Assembly: GCA_001599595.1 (NCBI GenBank)
Contig: BCHH01000003.1
Location: 1,223,225 to 1,287,224 of the forward strand
Source: Beverwykella pulmonaria
Lineage: Eukaryota > Ascomycota > Dothideomycetes > Pleosporales > Melanommataceae
DNA: 64,000 nucleotides
Direction: 5' to 3'
The position numbers and the translations under genes are program-made. Below the pieces are notes generated by a model. That model worked only from the letters and a program-made list of their open reading frames with translations, was not told where the DNA came from and did no database searches. This document shows, in pieces, positions 1 to 10,460 of this stretch (its first letter is position 1; every line of letters starts with the position of its first letter).

Positions 1-439
1 AGATCTCCTATAGGAACAAGACAGTTATTAACAGACCTACAGCCCCACAGTACATTGTATTTGAGGCTTACTCCAATTTCTAAAAATCAACTAAATTCTA
101 GTCCCCTACCTTCCGCAAACACTATAAGCACTCCAAACTAACAAGAATTGGCTGGAAACAAAGACTGCTCTAGTTGTTATCTAAACAGCCTTAATTGCTA
201 TAATTTCTGCCAACGCCTTCTATTTTAATATAAAGAGAAAGGAAAACAAATTCTTCACAACCTCCTTGTATAAGATTGAACAGGTGTTGGAAGAGAAACG
301 GGACGTACTTGTGGACAATCCAGATAATAAATAGTTGTTGAACAAATAATTACTAAAAATCTATAGTTTGTATTGTAATTTGTTTAATTGGACAGAGGCA
401 GATTAGCTTGCAGAACATCGCACCTATGATTACAAGATA

Positions 440-3400
440 GTGCTTACTAAACCCCTTCTAAATTACTACAGTCCCTTGTACAAGCAGAATGTAGAGGAGC
501 TTGAAGCAACTAAGGCCTATATTATAGACAACCTTACAAAAGGTTGGATTGAAGCAAGCAAGAGCCCTTTTGCATCCCTGTTGTTGTGTGTTTGGAAGCC
601 TAATAGTAGTCTACGCATCTGTGTGGATTATTGCAAATTGAATGCCTTGACCCGCAAGGATTCCTATCTAATACCGCGCATAGACAAACTGCTAGCGCGA
701 CCCGCCAAAGCCAAGATCTTTACTAAGGTAGATATTCATGCGGCTTTCAACAAAATCAGGATTAACCCCGCCTCTAAAGAGTATACTACTTTTTGGAGCT
801 AATATAGATTATATAAGTGTAAAGTCCTACCTTTTAGATTATGTAATAGCCCAGCTACTTATCAGCGTTACATGAACAACGTGTTGATTAACTATCTGGA
901 TGATTTCTGTATTGCTTACCTAGATGACATCCTAATCTACTCTAAAGATAAAGCCACTTATGTTGAACATGTCAAGAAAGTATTTGATTGACTTTGCCAA
1001 GCTGGTCTCTAGATTGATATCCTGAAAAGCGAGTTCCACGTAACCTAGACCTGATACCTAGGGTATATCCTTACTAACACTAGACTAGAAGTTAACCCTG
1101 CTAAGGTAGAAGCCCTACGCAATTGGAAAAAGCCTACTATAATTACAGGCGTGAAATCCTTCTTAGGCTTCTGTAGTTTCTATTAACAATTTGTACCTAA
1201 GTTCTCCTAAATTACAAAACTAATCCTCTTGTTGCAAAGCCCTGCAATCCCTTTTGTATGGACTTTAGAGTGTGATGCGGCCTTTGAGAAGCTAAAAGCA
1301 GAATTACTTAAGATACCTACCCTTTGTTATTTTGACCCCTTATTAGAAACTAAGGTTAAAACAGATGCCTTTAATAGTGTGGTAGTAGGGACCCTCTTGC
1401 AGAAACACGCAGACAGAAAATAGTATCCTGTGGCGTTTTACAGCAAGGTCCTGTCTAGTTTAGAACTTAACTAGGAAATATATAACAAGGAACTGTTTGC
1501 AATTGTCACCGCCTTCTAACTATAGAGAGCTAAATTAACCTCTGTTACAACTAGGACCCAGGTGTATTCTAATTATTGCTTGTTGGAATATTTTATAACC
1601 ACCAAGGTGCTTAATTTATAACAGGTCTGATGGGCAGACGTATTGGCTTAGTATAACTTTTAAATTGTGTACACCCTAGGCAAGGATAATGCTCATGCTG
1701 ATATTCTTAGTTGTTAAGAACAGGACATGGAGAATCTAAGATTAGCTCAAATCAACAACTAATCACGGGTCTTACTTAGTCCACACTAACTTGACAACTA
1801 AATTAATGCTGAATTGGCCCTAGTATACCTTGAGCAGACTACTACCTGTGTAGCCACGTTAAACACTATTTAGGGCGTGGAAGAAGCTATGTCTTTGGAT
1901 TTGCTAGAGCTAATTAATGCCTTACTTTAAGAGAACTGTGCCTCCTTTAACTTAGAACAGAAACTACTGCCAAAGCAATATTAGATAGAGAACAGACTGT
2001 TACTCTATAGTGACTAGTTGTGTGTCTCAGCAGACTCCCCTATAATCACTCATCTTATCTAAGAAGCACACGACTAACTATTATTAGCTTACCCTAGTGC
2101 CACAAAAACCTATTAGTTATTATCCTAAAGATATTACTGGAAAGGTATGGAGGCTACGTGTAAACAATATGTTTGGAATTGCATTGCATGTTGGAAGGTA
2201 CATCTAAGACAGACCTAAATCCCTAGATTAATCCACCCACTCCTAATTCCTAATTATCCTATGCAGCACTTGTGCATTAACTTCAAAGAATTCCTAAAGG
2301 ACAAGTTTGGTTACAACTAGATAATGGTAGTAATTAACTAGCTATTAAAACAGGCGATTTCCATCCTATTGTGACGGTGCTGCTCGGCAGCTCGACCACA
2401 CATCACATGAACACGTGTCTGAGACGATGGTGGCGGGAGCTGAGCGGGACCCCGCATCAGATGCGACGGGGTGGCGCACGCTCAGCTTCACATCGGCGTG
2501 AAGTGTATCAGCCACCATGCCACACTGTCAGGACATGCTTGGTCGGGCCGCGCCCGGACCATACCCTTCTGTATATAGGATCGTTCTCCCTGAGAACCTC
2601 TTCTCGCTCTATCTTAGTGTACTTGAAATAGAGCCTACTTATCCTTTCATTTGCCTGCGCGCATCCACGATAGTGAAGACCGTGCTCGTCATCACACCTA
2701 TGCCACAAAACAATTGACTTACAAGGCATGGCCAACTTGTTTATTTAATAGGTATATTGCTTTAGTTATACTCCTAAAACTATTATCTTAGATTACAGAC
2801 CTTAGTTTGTGTCTAGTTTCTGGTCTAAATTCTGTTGAATTATAGGCACTAAAGTTAAGTTGTCAACTGCCTATTATAAAGAAACTGACGGACAAACAGA
2901 AATTATAAACAAGTATATTAACTAGAGGCTGCGCCCTTTTGTATCCTTCTACTAGGACAATTGGAGCGAACTCTTGCCAATAATTAACCAAGCTTAGATA
3001 TTGCTGCCCCACTCAGCCATTGGTATAACTCTGTATTATATTCTATATAGATCTGAACCTTGACAGAGTTGGGACTAGAAACACTTAGCTAAGCCTGTTA
3101 CAATCACTAACAAGCTCAATCACGCAGAAGCTCTAAAATTGGCCACCCGCATGCACGCTGCTTGGGAAACAGCCAAAGTTAATATAGAAAAAGCCTAAGA
3201 TTAGATGTGAACAGTGGTTAACAAACATTGCTGACTGATTGACTGGGAAGTTGGTGATATAGTCTACCTAGATACTCACAACTTGGCAGTTTAACGTCCT
3301 AGCTAAAAGCTATCTAATAAGTGGGAAGGTCCTTTTAAGGTGCTTGAACAAGTGGGTAACTCCTATTAGTTAGAATTGCCTCCTAGATTAAAGATCTTTA

Positions 3401-3756
3401 ACATATTTGCACCTAATCTTTTATGCAAAGACCCCTAGGACCCCCTACCTAGACAAGAAGCTCTAAAACTACCTAGTATCCCTATTAACAGAGTTGAAGA
3501 ATGGGAAGTAGAAGAGATATTAGCTAGCAAGTTGTATTGCAACAAGCTTAAGTACAGGGTCAAATGGGTGGGCCATGATCCTGACCTAGTTTGGTATAAG
3601 GCGTCTGACTTTATGGGAGCCCTATATAAGCTGAAGGCCTTTTATAATAAGTATCCAAATTGGCCAGGACCTCCTTGTGCACTTGGTTGTTAGATTGAAG
3701 CTTGGGAAGCTGGTGTAGAAGACATAGATTACTTAGAAGATGACAGAGCAGAGTAA
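440..3756 (+). pseudogene. Degenerate gypsy pol: RT, RNase H, integrase, chromodomain
   Basis: The first long open stretch (440-802) begins the reverse transcriptase fold. The catalytic YLDD motif is at 917-928 and is followed by ILIYS. RNase H follows (KTDAFN at about 1357-1374, a TDAS-type motif). Integrase follows with its zinc-finger CIAC at 2180-2191, then the YYKETDGQTE region at about 2871-2900. A chromodomain (WEVEEILAS, later YRVKWVGH) covers about 3500-3680; in this family it directs insertion to marked chromatin. Numerous TAA/TAG/TGA codons interrupt the frame, mostly at expected CAA, CAG or CGA codons. A solo LTR splits the integrase core at 2370. The first stop after the chromodomain that could be the original end is at 3754-3756. 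Confidence 0.9.
2370..2696. repeat. Solo LTR of a second retrotransposon, with 5-bp target site duplication
   Basis: A 327-bp, visibly GC-richer block begins TGTGACGG and ends ATCACA, so it has TG..CA LTR ends. It is flanked on both sides by CCTAT (2365-2369 and 2697-2701), a 5-bp target duplication. Removing the block and one CCTAT restores the integrase reading frame. A TATA-like stretch (TGTATATAGG, about 2570-2579) suggests the + orientation, but the strand is not certain. It contains no protein domain. It lacks the dense stop-producing changes of its host, so it looks younger than the damage. The internal part was probably lost by LTR-LTR recombination. Confidence 0.9.
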
Positions 3757-4256
3757 GAGTAGAGAAAGTCCTCCCTGAAGGGACATACTATTGTGGGGAA
3801 TAGTGCTAGAAGTACATCTAGAACTTGTCTGACTCAATCACTACCCTCTGCTCTATCTGACAAGTTGGTAGGAGGATTAGAGACGGAGGTACTGTCTTCA
3901 CCATCCTCCGCCTCCTGACGACTACCATCCTCTGCATCCTGACGGCTACCACCTTCTGCCCCTGACGACAACAAAATGACTCCTCTTTCACCTTGAGAAA
4001 TATGAGCCTCTTATTTGTCTATCAACAAGCACCCTATTNGGAGAAGAAAACGAGGTGAAAGCAATTGTGTGGTGGTTATTATGATTCTTCCACCACAACA
4101 ACAAAGAATTAACTAAACAACAGCTTGGTGCCATGATTATGCATTACTAATTCTTTGTGTAATTCACCCTGGTTTTGGACGCAGTTTACAAGGACAAACA
4201 AGGGCAATTCGGACCTCACAAATATGGGACTATTTGTCTACCAGGAGGGGGGGTAG

Positions 4257-4682
4257 TGTAACGATTNGAACAATCGTTCCATCACGTGACCAAGCCGCTC
4301 CCTGCCTGATCCTGATACAGATCCTATCCCTACCTGAACCGCTAGGACTTTGGTTCCTGACCTGCTCCCCACTTAACTCTGATACAGGCTCGATCCATAC
4401 CTGAACCTGTATTACCTTGGTTCCTGACCAGCGCCTGATGCAACTCTGATACGGGTCCTTATCTGAACCTATAGTACCTTGGCTTTGTTCTTTCTCATCT
4501 CTCTTCGTGTATATAAACCAGTTGTGTCGTTAGTTAGATCAGGCAGCTTTTGAATATCCTTTCGTACCCGGCCTATAGGTGTCAATTCAATCTTGGGTAT
4601 TCGTTCTCACTCGTGCACTCCCATATGCCTCGGTAGTGATTCGCACCCGAATTCGATCGTCCTGATATCCTGTGCCGTTACA
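4257..4682 (+). repeat. 3' LTR of the gypsy element
   Basis: The 426-bp block starts TGTAACGATT straight after a G-rich polypurine tract and ends GCCGTTACA, giving short inverted ends TGTAAC/GTTACA. A TATA box (TATATAAA) at about 4510-4517 marks the promoter. Three copies of a 67-bp unit lie in U3. One N is present at 4267. The LINE coding sequence resumes at 4683, so the target duplication is predicted to be TAGGT (4683-4687); its partner would lie before the window. Confidence 0.88.
4312..4490 (+). repeat. 67-bp tandem repeat in LTR U3, about 2.7 copies
   Basis: Units start at 4312, 4379 and 4446, exactly 67 bp apart. Each opens with CTGATAC and contains CTGAACC and an (A/C)CTTGG or ACTTTGG segment; the first two end in TTCCTGACC plus a C-rich tail, and the third is cut short. 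The array lies just upstream of the LTR TATA box, where retrotransposon enhancers usually sit. Confidence 0.85.
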
Positions 4683-4860
4683 TAGGTAGTGCGTGTAGCC
4701 TAGGTGTGTTAAGGTTTGTGTCCCTGCCTAAGTAAAGGGTTCTTGCACGCATAGGACGTCTATCCCCTTATTGTAGGCAATTTTAAGGGCAGTGATGTAG
4801 TTTGGTGATCCTTTGCCTACATTAACCTATCCTATTTGTATGTCTTTAGCCTTAGTAGGG
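4683..4860 (-). pseudogene. Start of LINE ORF2: AP-endonuclease fragment
   Basis: A frame different from ORF1 reads VNVGKGSPNYITALKIAY then VLCVQEPFT (about 4738-4820) and GYTHYL. This matches the opening of LINE endonucleases, where the QEP motif contributes the catalytic glutamate. The reading stops at the gypsy LTR. At least two Gln-to-stop changes are present. No reverse transcriptase part is in the window. Confidence 0.8.
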
Positions 4861-6646
4861 GCGCGTTGTTAATACGCTAGTTGTTCTACTATTAATTGGA
4901 GGACTTATTTATGTCTGTGTCCTCTTCCTAGGACAAAGCAGTGTGCTTATTCTAGGGGACAATGCTCTAGGCTAAGAGTTAGGCTAGGTTTAGGGAGGCT
5001 TACTAGGAGGCATTCCTATTTAGCCTAGAGCTAGATCTTTGTAGCATGGTAACTAATGCCCTAGCCAGCGCCTGCGTCTGTGCAGCTGTACGCTTTCTCC
5101 CTGTCTAGGTTCTAGTAGCAGGCACGCTGTTCTAGTTAGAGTGGTTAGCTTGTGTGACTAGTACACCTTCTCTACTAGATAATAACTCTTGGGAGAGCTG
5201 CTGTTTAGCTAGTTGTTGCGCCTGTTGTTTAGCAAGGTCATGCACCTGCTAGAAGGCGCAACGTCTAGCGCGTTGTAGCGCCAACAGCTCTTTCTTAGTA
5301 GGTTTAATAATCCTGCTGTCTACTCTCCTAGGAACTGCAGGGCAGGTGTTGTAGCCTAACTAGTGGGGTCCCTGGCAGTTCACACACCTCTCCTTGTAAG
5401 CGCACTCTACGCCTAAGGGCCTAACATGGCCTACAACTCTGTTACTGCAGTGGGCGCATCTAGCTGCTTTAGTGCATTTTGTAAAATTGCAGTAGCTCTA
5501 GCAGCCGTCCTTATAACAGGCTATTGCAACTTTTCTAATAATTTCTTTGGACTAGTTACTAGTCCCAAAGAGTTGAAAAGGTTGTACTAGTCTAAGGAAG
5601 GAGATGACCTAGGTAATTAGGCCTCCCTTACTAGGGCTATGTCTAGAGGGCTAGCAGCTAATTAGCTGCACTCTTGTTTAGGCTGCAACCTCCTCCTTAA
5701 TATCTTGTTGTGTAATAGGGGTTTCCTCCCCTAGGAGGCTTCTAAAACTGCACTAGACATTCTAGACTATATAGTTGTGCTATTTCTGTAGGAGGGTAGC
5801 TCTGTTGCCCTTAATAGCGCAGATTATCCTCTTCTAGTTTTCTTGCTCTATAAGCTAGTCACAGATTATTCTGTTAGCTAGGGTAATTGCCTAGCCTGTT
5901 TTTGTGGCTGTGGCCTAGGGTATGTTAGCAATCTAGAGTCCTGTGGCAGCGCATATAGCTTGTTAAATAGCTATTAGTGCTAGGTTTAGGAGCCAGATTG
6001 GGGCGGGTGCTGTAAGTAGGATGCGCATGTTATTGTCCTGCCTTACTGTTGTGTTGTGGGCTGGTAGAGCCTGTGCTTGTCTTCTTTAGGGCGTGCTTCC
6101 TAAAACAGGATAGTCGCTCTCCCCTAAGGGGGATGTTGAAGCAGCCTCTGCGTACGTCTTTCTAAGGTGTTTAGCAGCGCTTAAGTTGCTGTTGCTGTTG
6201 CTGCCGCTGGCTGTGTGGCTGGTGCTGCTTCTAGTGCTTATAACTAAGGTGGTGATAGCCTAGATAACTAGGCGCTAGAGGTCATCCACAATCCCCGCAT
6301 CTTCAGGGTTCTTAAAGCCCCTCATGCAATTGTCAATGGCCTCTGCTAGGGCCGTAGTAATGATTTTGCGCCTCTGGGTAGCGTGCCTGGCGGCAGCGAG
6401 GTAGGGGGCAATCGCGCTGGTGACGGCGTTGGCTGCTGTACCGGCTCTGTCCTAGGTGTTCGCACCGCCACCAAGTTGAAGGCGTGCTGGCGCGCGGATA
6501 TCCATCGCGCGGTGCCTCTTAGAGGTGCGAATATTATTCTGTCTAGCAGACTCGGGCCCCGCTGGCCTAGTGCAGCCCTCTGGGGGGAGGGGAGATGGCT
6601 GCTGGCGGTTAGGGGATGCCCCAGGTGCTGCTGCAGAATCTGCCAT
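4830..6646 (-). pseudogene. LINE ORF1 (gag-like, CCHC zinc knuckles), degraded
   Basis: The ATG is at 6646 and the protein begins MADSAAAPGA. It is Pro/Gln/Asn-rich, then helical, and ends with cysteine/histidine knuckles at about 5360-5530 on the plus scale. The clearest is CVNCQGPH followed by NTCP, the C-x2-C-x4-H form typical of ORF1 of fungal LINEs. The downstream Lys/Gln-rich tail contains five or more TAG/TAA codons close together, all at Gln positions. The end is approximate: the frame overlaps the start of ORF2 around 4800-4860. In the family this protein binds element RNA. Confidence 0.78.
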
Positions 6647-9176
6647 TTACCTCTCCGCGCAGCAGCGCAATGAGTAGAGGGCGGGAGAAGACTAGAATTC
6701 GAAAATTCAGGCCTGTTTCAGCTAGGTTTAGATGGATAATTAATAAGGAGTACCAGTCTAACAATCTAGAAAAATTGGTGTTCGGGGAAGGACGCAAAGG
6801 TGAGACTGTGAATAAGAGGATTGATCTTCCTCAAGCAGAAATGGACATCGGATTGAGGAATGTGAATTGACTACAGAAGAGGTATACTGACTCACTCGAG
6901 AACGCTATATGTATCTAGGAGAAGTTGACTGGCTCTACGGACCAGCGAGAGATGTTTGCATCATTTTTTTTAAGCTCTCCTTTGGTCTCAAGAAATAAGA
7001 CCAAGGTACTACAAAGATCTAACAGAGCTTGCTGAAAAACTCCGTGACGTATCTAGGTACGATGCCTTACCGCTAACAGTGAGATTGTTGCAAGAATGTG
7101 ATGACTGACCACGGACGGTGACCAATTCTATATGCCAAGACTTTGTAATAACAGGGTCAAAGGTCCTCACTCTAACCACCTCTTATTTTTGGCCCGAACT
7201 AGTCCTTCGTATTGTTGTCACTCAAAAAGAAGGAAAATATGAGATTCCGGCTGAGAGAGGAGCAGTCAATAGCAAGGAAGTTTTGAGACACGACGAGGGC
7301 GACAAGAGCCTTAGAAGAAAAAAAGCAACACTCTACCGACACAAGCAAAACCAGGAATGCGGTTCATCACGCCATTGGACAGCGTACCGTTGTCTCTCTG
7401 CGCTATCGTGCATTCACTGCCATACATTTGACCAAGCGGCGAGTCGGCTGAGCACTACATTCTCGCGCGTGCTAGGACGATCAATCGGAGTTTAATATAT
7501 GGGCACTCCTTTCGGCGACCATGGCAAAATGGAAGTTGTCAAATGTACGCGATATACATCGTATAGCAGTGGGCCAAAGAGATGGGTGCTTGAGATTACA
7601 AGGTGCAGCGCTGCCTGGCACTGCCACGATGGAATGGGTTGTGATCCGTCAGTGGACCCGACGGTGGTGTTCGATGCTGCATCGCCAACTCGCTACCTAG
7701 GGTGTGGTGGGGGAATGTTAGCACCATGTCCACTGAGATCGGTCCCCAGGCAATGACCCGGTCTTTATCCAGGATGACCCCGTGCGCGCTACTGTGCTGT
7801 TTGGGCCCCAGAGTCGACGTGCAGACGCAGAAGAAGCAAAAGCGGCTGGGCGAGCAGGATGGCGCGGAAACGGGAGCTGGCGAGCGAGCGACCGGTCTTT
7901 TGAAAGGACGTCTGCGTTGGGGAACCGGCGCGGTGCCGCGAGCCGGTCCTGACGGCGGGAGCCAGAGACGTCGCCAACGGCACGGTCTTTGACAATCGAG
8001 AGGATGCGAGACGGCCTGCCAAAAAGCCGTGCGCGATGCGGAGCACCAGTCAGTCAGCACGCGGAAGCAGTGTATTACGCCGACATCGAGGCGATTTCAG
8101 CCATCACTTCACCCTTCTGCAGCAGCACGACAGGGTAGGGCGAGCTGGGACCACGACCATGCAGCGAGTCGTTCATGACTAGGCATCCTGACGCATAGGG
8201 GCAAGGGACTGGTGTCGTTACGCGGTCCTGTCGTCTGAGCTAAAAGGAAATTTGCAGACGTTGACATATGGTATTCCCGTACTCTTCTACATGTATATGC
8301 GCATACAACGAGAAGCATGGAATGAGAAGGTGCTCAACTGTTCGCCCAGGTGGCATCCAGCGGACGCACGGCCATGGGTGAAACCGGCGCCGCTGCAGGG
8401 GAGGCCAGCAAAGGGAGCGCGCCCTCGTCGCTGCCAGCAATGAAACAGACGCCAAGCCTCTGAATCCCCTCTCCCGGAGCCTGCGTGGAGGCAGCGCGTG
8501 TCTTGCTGAAGAAGGCCTGCCATGTGGCCTGGCTTGCATCTCATCGAGGAGCCGTCTGGGAAGAATAGTCGTACGCCCAACGCAGCCTCAGCCAGGCTGC
8601 ACAACTGACGCGCCTGCCTCGTCTTTGTTCTACGCGTGCCAAGCCCCGCCTTCGTCCATGTTCTCTCCACAGCCCTGAACTCCCACGCTGCGAACCGGCT
8701 GCGAGCGCGGTGAATTATTAACCTTGTCGTCCCTCTGTCCACCGAGTGGCTGCCCTAAGCTTCTCCAAGCTCCCTCGCCAGCCCGCCGGCCCCAGCACCC
8801 AGCACCAGCACCTTTTGGTCCCATTCTTGCGCGCCCTCGACGCCCTCGCCCATCGCCATCCAGGTACGGCCTTCCTTCTCTGCTGCACTCATTAGTCCCC
8901 TTCCCTGCCTGCACCCGCTGTAGTTCCTTTCACCACCACGCCGGCTCGCCGCTCCCGTTCTGGATCGTCCCGTTCGTCTCCCACTCTGTCTTGGTCCCGG
9001 CAGCTGTCATCTATTTCCCCTGCGACCTGCCGTCCTATTTGCAATAAATAGCTGACCCCCCTAAATAGCACGCTGCCCGCCTACATTGCATGCCTGCAGT
9101 CTCTCTTTAAGCGGACCGCGACTCTCGACGCCTACACCCTCGCTGCGACTCCTCCACGCCCGTCGCGCGTTGATAC
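6647..9176. other. Gene-poor stretch: LINE leader, unique DNA, then G-alpha 5' flank
   Basis: The part up to about 6900 probably includes LINE 5' leader and border. 6900-8600 has only short overlapping frames on both strands with no recognisable domain. From about 8700 to 9176 the DNA becomes C/T-rich with CCCTCG and CTCC runs, typical of a fungal promoter and 5' leader; it probably belongs to the G-alpha gene. No RNA gene or repeat was recognised. Confidence 0.5.
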
Positions 9177-10460
9177 ATGGCCGTGGGCATAATGTGTTTT
9201 GGCAAGAAACCCGAGGACCCCGACTCGAGGCGGAATGAGGAGATCGAAAAGAGCATCCGCAATGACAGAAGGAAGCAGGAGCGTGAGGTGAAGCTGCTGC
9301 TGCTCGGTACGCATGCCTAGGGAGGAAATAATGGGCTGCGCTAACAAGATGCTATGCAGGTGCCGGTGAAAGTGGCAAGTCCACGGTGCTAAAGCAGATG
9401 CGAGTGATACACGCGGGCGGCTTCAGCAAGACGGAGCGCAAGCAATGGCGGGCCATCATCTTCAACAACCTGGTGTCGGCCTTCCAGACCATCTTCGCTG
9501 CCATGCAGGAGCAGGAGACAGACTTTGAGGATGACGACAACCTGGTATGGGATTGCGCTGTTCTTTCGCAAGCCGGCGAGGGCTAACTTGCTTTCCAGAA
9601 ATTCGCCGAGCATGTCGCCGCAGACCCAGAAATCGGCATTGAGGAGCCAATGCCCCAGGAGTGCCTGGCAGCATTCAACAGCCTGTGGGCGGACAAGGGC
9701 GTGCAGCTCGCCATCTTGAAGGGCAACCAATATGCCCTCCATGACAATCTCAGCTAGTACGTTGCCCAATCGGTGCTTGTACGTTAGGGTCTAACACATC
9801 ATAGCTTCTTCGCAGAAGTCGATCGCCTCTTCGCCAGAGACTACCTGCCGACCGACCAAGACATCCTGCGGACCCGGTTGCGGACGACAGGCATCACAGA
9901 AACCATCTTCGAGTTGGGCAACCTCACATACCGCATGTTCGACGTTGGTGGTCAGCGTTCGGAGCGGAAGAAGTGGATACACGTCTTTGACAACGTCCAA
10001 GTCGTGTTGTTCCTTGTCGCCATCAGTGGTTACGATCATGTCCTGGTGGAAGACCGCAATGGAGTAAGCGCAAATTCTACTATCATACCCATACCTTCTA
10101 ACCACATAACAGAACCAAATGCACGAGGCCCTCATGCTGTTCGAGTCGATATCAAATTCAAAATACTTTGAGAAATCGGCCCTAATTCTCTTCCTGAACA
10201 AGATTGACTTGTTCCGAGAAAAGATCGCAGGCGGCATGAGCCCCATCAACAAAGTCTTCCCCGACTACACAGGCAAGCCCACGGATATCGAGGCGGGTCA
10301 AGAGTTCTTCGCAAATAAGTTCCGCAACCTGGTACGGCAACCCAAAAAGGAAGTCTACGTCCATTATACCAACGCCACGGACACGGATTTGCTGAAGAAG
10401 ACCATGGCATCGGTGCAGGATATGATCGTGCAGCGCAATCTGAACGCCCTGATTCTGTGA
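9177..10460 (+). CDS. Heterotrimeric G protein alpha subunit, fungal group II-like
   Basis: Exons 9177-9306, 9360-9544, 9599-9756, 9805-10063 and 10113-10460 give 359 aa, the usual family length. All G motifs are present: P-loop GAGESGKST (residues 44-52), switch [11 protein letters not shown] with Arg182 and Thr185, switch II DVGGQ with catalytic Gln208, NKID, and a G5 loop reading TNATD instead of the usual TCATD. The second Met (9192) would give an N-terminus MCFG, which resembles group II (GNA-2-like) subunits; neither start supplies an N-myristoylation glycine, but Cys7 could be palmitoylated. The C-terminus LNALIL lacks the pertussis-toxin cysteine. In fungi these subunits couple receptors to cAMP or MAPK signalling at the plasma membrane; group II members often have mild phenotypes. 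The family call is firm, the subgroup is inferred. Confidence 0.95.

Larger units (their letters stand above)
1..4682 (+). mobile_element. Ty3/gypsy chromovirus LTR retrotransposon, mutated, 5' end outside window
   Basis: The internal region reads in the order reverse transcriptase, RNase H, integrase, chromodomain, then a purine tract at about 4244-4253 and a 3' LTR. This is the pol order of fungal Ty3/gypsy chromoviruses. The 5' LTR, gag and the start of protease lie before base 1. The frame can be followed through pol once the nested solo LTR is removed (327 bp plus a 5-bp duplication); the interruptions I checked are stop codons, with no frameshift seen. They fall mostly where Gln or Arg is expected, as C-to-T change would produce. 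The element itself lies in the endonuclease of an opposite-strand LINE. It is not expected to be mobile. Confidence 0.93.
4683..6646 (-). mobile_element. Non-LTR retrotransposon (Tad1/I-like LINE), 5' part only, mutated
   Basis: Read on the minus strand, the segment contains a gag-like ORF1 with CCHC-type knuckles, then the start of ORF2 with an apurinic-type endonuclease. This order is that of fungal Tad1/I-type LINEs. The gypsy LTR begins at 4682, inside the endonuclease, so the rest of the LINE should continue beyond the gypsy element, before base 1. Many in-frame TAG codons stand where Gln is expected. The 5' untranslated part probably extends above 6646, but its limit is not visible. Confidence 0.82.

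Noticed and set aside
7118..8742. Several frames of 85-154 codons on both strands
   Set aside because: They overlap each other, have no splice partners, domain motifs or coherent composition, and lie between transposon DNA and the G-alpha leader.
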